From contig NPFB01000064.1 in the NCBI GenBank assembly GCA_014084085.1, forward strand, positions 11,427-60,225: a stretch of DNA of 48,799 nt, in the 5' to 3' direction. The position numbers were made by a program, and so were the translations under genes. The DNA comes from Hondaea fermentalgiana. Lineage: Eukaryota; Sar; Bigyra; Thraustochytrida; Thraustochytriidae. This document shows, piece by piece, positions 46,316 through 48,799 of this stretch. The first letter of the stretch is position 1, and each line of letters begins with the position of its first letter. Under the pieces are notes generated by a model. The model was given only the letters and a program-made list of their open reading frames with translations, was not told the DNA's origin and did not search any database.

Positions 46316-46851
46316 AGACCAAAAAAGACACGCGAAAAAACTTGATAGAGCGACCGATCTCGGCTTCTTCTTCTTCTTCTTCTTTTTCTTCGATTTTCTC
46401 ATTTCTCTTTTGTGTTGCTTTTTCCTCGCAACCCAATTTGCTTACATTCTTTCCGTCATCGCGGAGCAAAATGAAAACACGATCAAATTTTTGTTTTGTA
46501 TTTTATCTTTGGCGAGAGAAAAAAAGGAATGAATGGATAGATGGATGGGAAATCTCTACTCGGATCACGTGCTTGGTTGCAAACAACATCTCGTGACCCT
46601 ACTACATGCAAAACGAAGAGGTCATTCAGAGTCAAACAGAATGGGATGCTAATCGTCCTTGTTTGGAAGCACCACAGCCTCGTTTCCACCATCGTCACTG
46701 CTTTCGTTGTTCTTGCTGCGGCTCCCGCGAGACAATGGCTGGACATGAACGCTCGTTCATACTTACGTATGTATGAATGAATGAACGAACGAATGGCGGA
46801 CTTTCTAGAAAGAGAGGATATTAGGCACTCGACTTGCTGCACATGACAGGT
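46316..46851. other. Convergent 3' spacer
   Basis: The 536 bp between the thioesterase B and zuotin stops is AT-rich, with a (CTT)n run at about 46367-46392, A/T-rich patches to 46520 and a GAATGAAC-type repeat near 46773-46795. No gene is seen. Confidence 0.65.
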
Positions 46852-48799
46852 CTACTTGGTGCCCCTTTTCTCCAGCACCTTGGCACGGAGCTCCTTGAAA
46901 CGCGCGACACAATCCTTCTTCTTCTTGCCCGGAACGGCCTTGGCAATAGATTTCCAGCGCTCGTTCTTGTCCATGGATGCCGGGAACTCCTTGAGTGCAG
47001 CTTCCAAGGCAGACTGCTGTTCCGGGGTCCAAACATCCTCGTCCTGGGCATCTGCCGCGCCGTTCGGCGCCTCGGCGGCAGGTGTAGATGCGCCAGCATC
47101 AGCAGCATCGGCATCGACATCCGCACCGGCAGTCTTGGACGCGAGCTTGTTCCTGTATTGTGAGAAAGCAGACTCGGCTGTTCCGAGTTGCTTGCGGCCA
47201 ATGAGGTCGGCATCGGCAGCCTTGGACTGCTTGAGGCAGTCGTCCGGTGAGCGCTCGACCGTGTGACCAGGGAGCGTGTTCATGTAGTTGGAGATCATCA
47301 CCCAACGATTGCGACTTCCAGGCGGGTACTTGCGAATGGCCTTGGCAAGACCAGAGAGTTCGTCCGGGGTCCATGGATCAGCCTCGGCCTCCTTCTTTTG
47401 CGCCTCGCGGGCGCGCTGATCCTCTTCGAGACGGCGCGCGCGCTCCTCCTCGTCGTCTGCCTCTTGTGCTTCCTTTTCCTCGGCGGCAGAGGCGTGGAGG
47501 CGGCGAATGGCATCGACACCCGCTTGAGCGGCTTCCTTGCCAGGCGGGTCAAACCAATCGTCCGTTGGCGGGAGGTCACCGCGAAAGGCAAGAACGCAGT
47601 CTGCCACATCGGAGCTCTGCGAAAACCATTCGGACAAATGAGTGATCTCGTGGGAAATGTCGGAGAGTTCGTCGGCAGAGATGTCGAGCATCTCGGCGGC
47701 CTTGTCGCAGCACTTGCGAAGGATGCGAATCTGTTTCTTGAAGGCTTTCTTGGTGGTTTGTTTCTCCTGGCGTGCCTTGTCGGCCTCTTCCTTGGCCTTG
47801 CGTTCCTCCTCCTCGCGGCGCTTTCTCTCGGTCTCTTCGGCCTCTTTGGCGGCCTTGGCCGCGGCGACCCTTTCCATGATGCGTTCCTTGCGTTTGCGCT
47901 CCTTCTCTTGGCGCTCATCCTCCTTGGCGCGCAAGAGTCGCGGATCCACAGCCATGGCACGCTCCACAAGGTCGCGCACGCGCTGGATCTCCTCCTTTTT
48001 CTTCTTGCCGCGAATAATGTCGTTTTGCCGCTGCATCCAGCGACGCTCGTAGCGAGATCCGGCGCTCTCGAGATCGCCGTCCTTGAACTCGTCGAACTTG
48101 CTGAACTCGCGCCACGAGCTAAAGTGCGTCCAGAAACGGTAGAACTGTTGAACCTTGGTGATGTTTGTGGACATGTCACCGAGCATCGGCACAGGCTTTT
48201 TGTTGGAGAAGCGTGCGTTGCGCTCAAAGACGGGACCATACGCTTCAAAAAAGTCCTCGTCCTCTTCGAACTGGAGCGAGGCGGAGGGAATTCGATCGTC
48301 AAAGGCAAAGTTCGAGTCGTAGCCGCGCTTCTTGGCCGGGTTGCTCAGAATGTCCCAGGCGCGCTGCACTTTGAGAAACATGGGTTCCTCCATGCTGCGA
48401 TCGAGCTGGGCGGCCTCGGCCTTGGCCCGCTCTTCCTCGCTCAGTTTGTCGGGATGGTGAATGAGGATCGACTTTTGGTATGCCTTTTTGATTTGCTTGG
48501 CACTCGCGGCAAAGCCGAGATGCCCGATGCCCAGGATCTCGTACAGGTTTTCGTCCTCCTTGTCGTTCTTGCTGGCCTCCAGCTCGCGCGCGGCGCGCTT
48601 GGCTTCCCACGCCGCCCGCAACTTGGCGTCCTCGTCCGCATCGGAGGGCCCGCCGTTTTCCGCCTCGCCATTGGCGTCCTGGTCCTTGGCGGCGTCCGCG
48701 CCGTCGTCGCCGCCCAGCACGCGTCTGCAGTGCTCCTGGAACGCGTGGCCCGCGCGCTTGCGGCGCAAGGCGCACACCCTCCCGATGATAGCTTCGCTC
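46852..48799 (-). CDS. DNAJC2: Zuotin/DNAJC2 (MPP11) ribosome-associated J-protein, 5' end outside window
   Basis: Zuotin pairs with an Hsp70-type partner as the ribosome-associated complex, folding nascent chains at the tunnel exit. The frame is open to the right edge (codons before position 48777 continue without stop and without an ATG), so the N-terminus is missing, probably by several tens of residues. Counting from 48777: J domain about 76-155 with HPD at 108-110; a zuotin homology region with FFEAYGPVFERNARFSNKK in two parts, LGDMSTNI and FWTHFSSWREFS; a basic charged ribosome-binding middle (about 240-340); and two SANT/Myb domains (about 473-525 and 585-638, each starting with WTP). 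The two SANT domains are the animal/plant/protist form; yeast Zuo1 lacks them. Confidence 0.95.
   Translation of the reverse strand, partial: SEAIIGRVCALRRKRAGHAFQEHCRRVLGGDDGADAAKDQDANGEAENGGPSDADEDAKLRAAWEAKRAARELEASKNDKEDENLYEILGIGHLGFAASAKQIKKAYQKSILIHHPDKLSEEERAKAEAAQLDRSMEEPMFLKVQRAWDILSNPAKKRGYDSNFAFDDRIPSASLQFEEDEDFFEAYGPVFERNARFSNKKPVPMLGDMSTNITKVQQFYRFWTHFSSWREFSKFDEFKDGDLESAGSRYERRWMQRQNDIIRGKKKKEEIQRVRDLVERAMAVDPRLLRAKEDERQEKERKRKERIMERVAAAKAAKEAEETERKRREEEERKAKEEADKARQEKQTTKKAFKKQIRILRKCCDKAAEMLDISADELSDISHEITHLSEWFSQSSDVADCVLAFRGDLPPTDDWFDPPGKEAAQAGVDAIRRLHASAAEEKEAQEADDEEERARRLEEDQRAREAQKKEAEADPWTPDELSGLAKAIRKYPPGSRNRWVMISNYMNTLPGHTVERSPDDCLKQSKAADADLIGRKQLGTAESAFSQYRNKLASKTAGADVDADAADAGASTPAAEAPNGAADAQDEDVWTPEQQSALEAALKEFPASMDKNERWKSIAKAVPGKKKKDCVARFKELRAKVLEKRGTK

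Overview
This is nuclear DNA from a eukaryote, most likely a thraustochytrid (Labyrinthulomycetes, Stramenopiles) of the Schizochytrium/Aurantiochytrium type. The strongest pointer is the first gene, subunit B of the polyketide-synthase-like PUFA (DHA) synthase. I recognise it as very close to Schizochytrium OrfB, with the KS Cys at residue 196 and the AT Ser at residue 1140. The rest fits: high GC, mostly intronless genes, GT-AG introns only near 5' ends, many micro- and minisatellites between genes, and eukaryotic gene families (Sm-like snRNP protein, zuotin, COX16, CEP95, karyopherin).

Layout, left to right: OrfB (+); a protein with two tandem Tpt1/KptA tRNA 2'-phosphotransferase domains (-); DJ-1 (+); an RPA34-like Lys-tailed nuclear protein (-); a membrane-anchored cysteine-synthase-like PLP enzyme (+); a SET-domain methyltransferase (-); a 1.5 kb GC-rich gene-free stretch; COX16 with one intron (-); a fusion of a FAM86/EEF2KMT-type methyltransferase with a JMJD4-type JmjC hydroxylase (+); an importin-beta-type HEAT protein (-); a kinase with an N-terminal signal peptide or anchor (+); a membrane-anchored SAM methyltransferase (-); 5-formyl-THF cyclo-ligase with one intron (+); an LSM11-like protein whose Sm fold is split by an insert carrying a WW domain (-); a CEP95-like centrosomal protein (+); a multi-pass TKL-type kinase (-); an ABCG half-transporter (-); a motor-dead myosin-like protein with IQ and two PH domains (-); two tandem hotdog thioesterases, each with one intron (+,+); and the zuotin/DNAJC2 chaperone, cut by the right edge (-). 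That is 20 protein genes.

Most genes are housekeeping and there is no operon-like logic. Adjacent genes nearly always lie on opposite strands (15 of 19 neighbouring pairs), giving short convergent 3' spacers and 250-1070 bp divergent promoters. Loose themes are translation and RNA biology (Tpt1, RPA34-like, FAM86-JMJD4, LSM11-like, zuotin) and lipid/acyl metabolism (OrfB, thioesterases). No tRNA, rRNA, transposon, CRISPR or viral element was seen.

The best candidates for something undescribed are the EEF2KMT-JMJD4 fusion, the myosin with all three nucleotide-binding motifs gone, and the LSM11-like protein with a WW domain inside its split Sm fold. Family assignments come from recalled family motifs; no database search was run.
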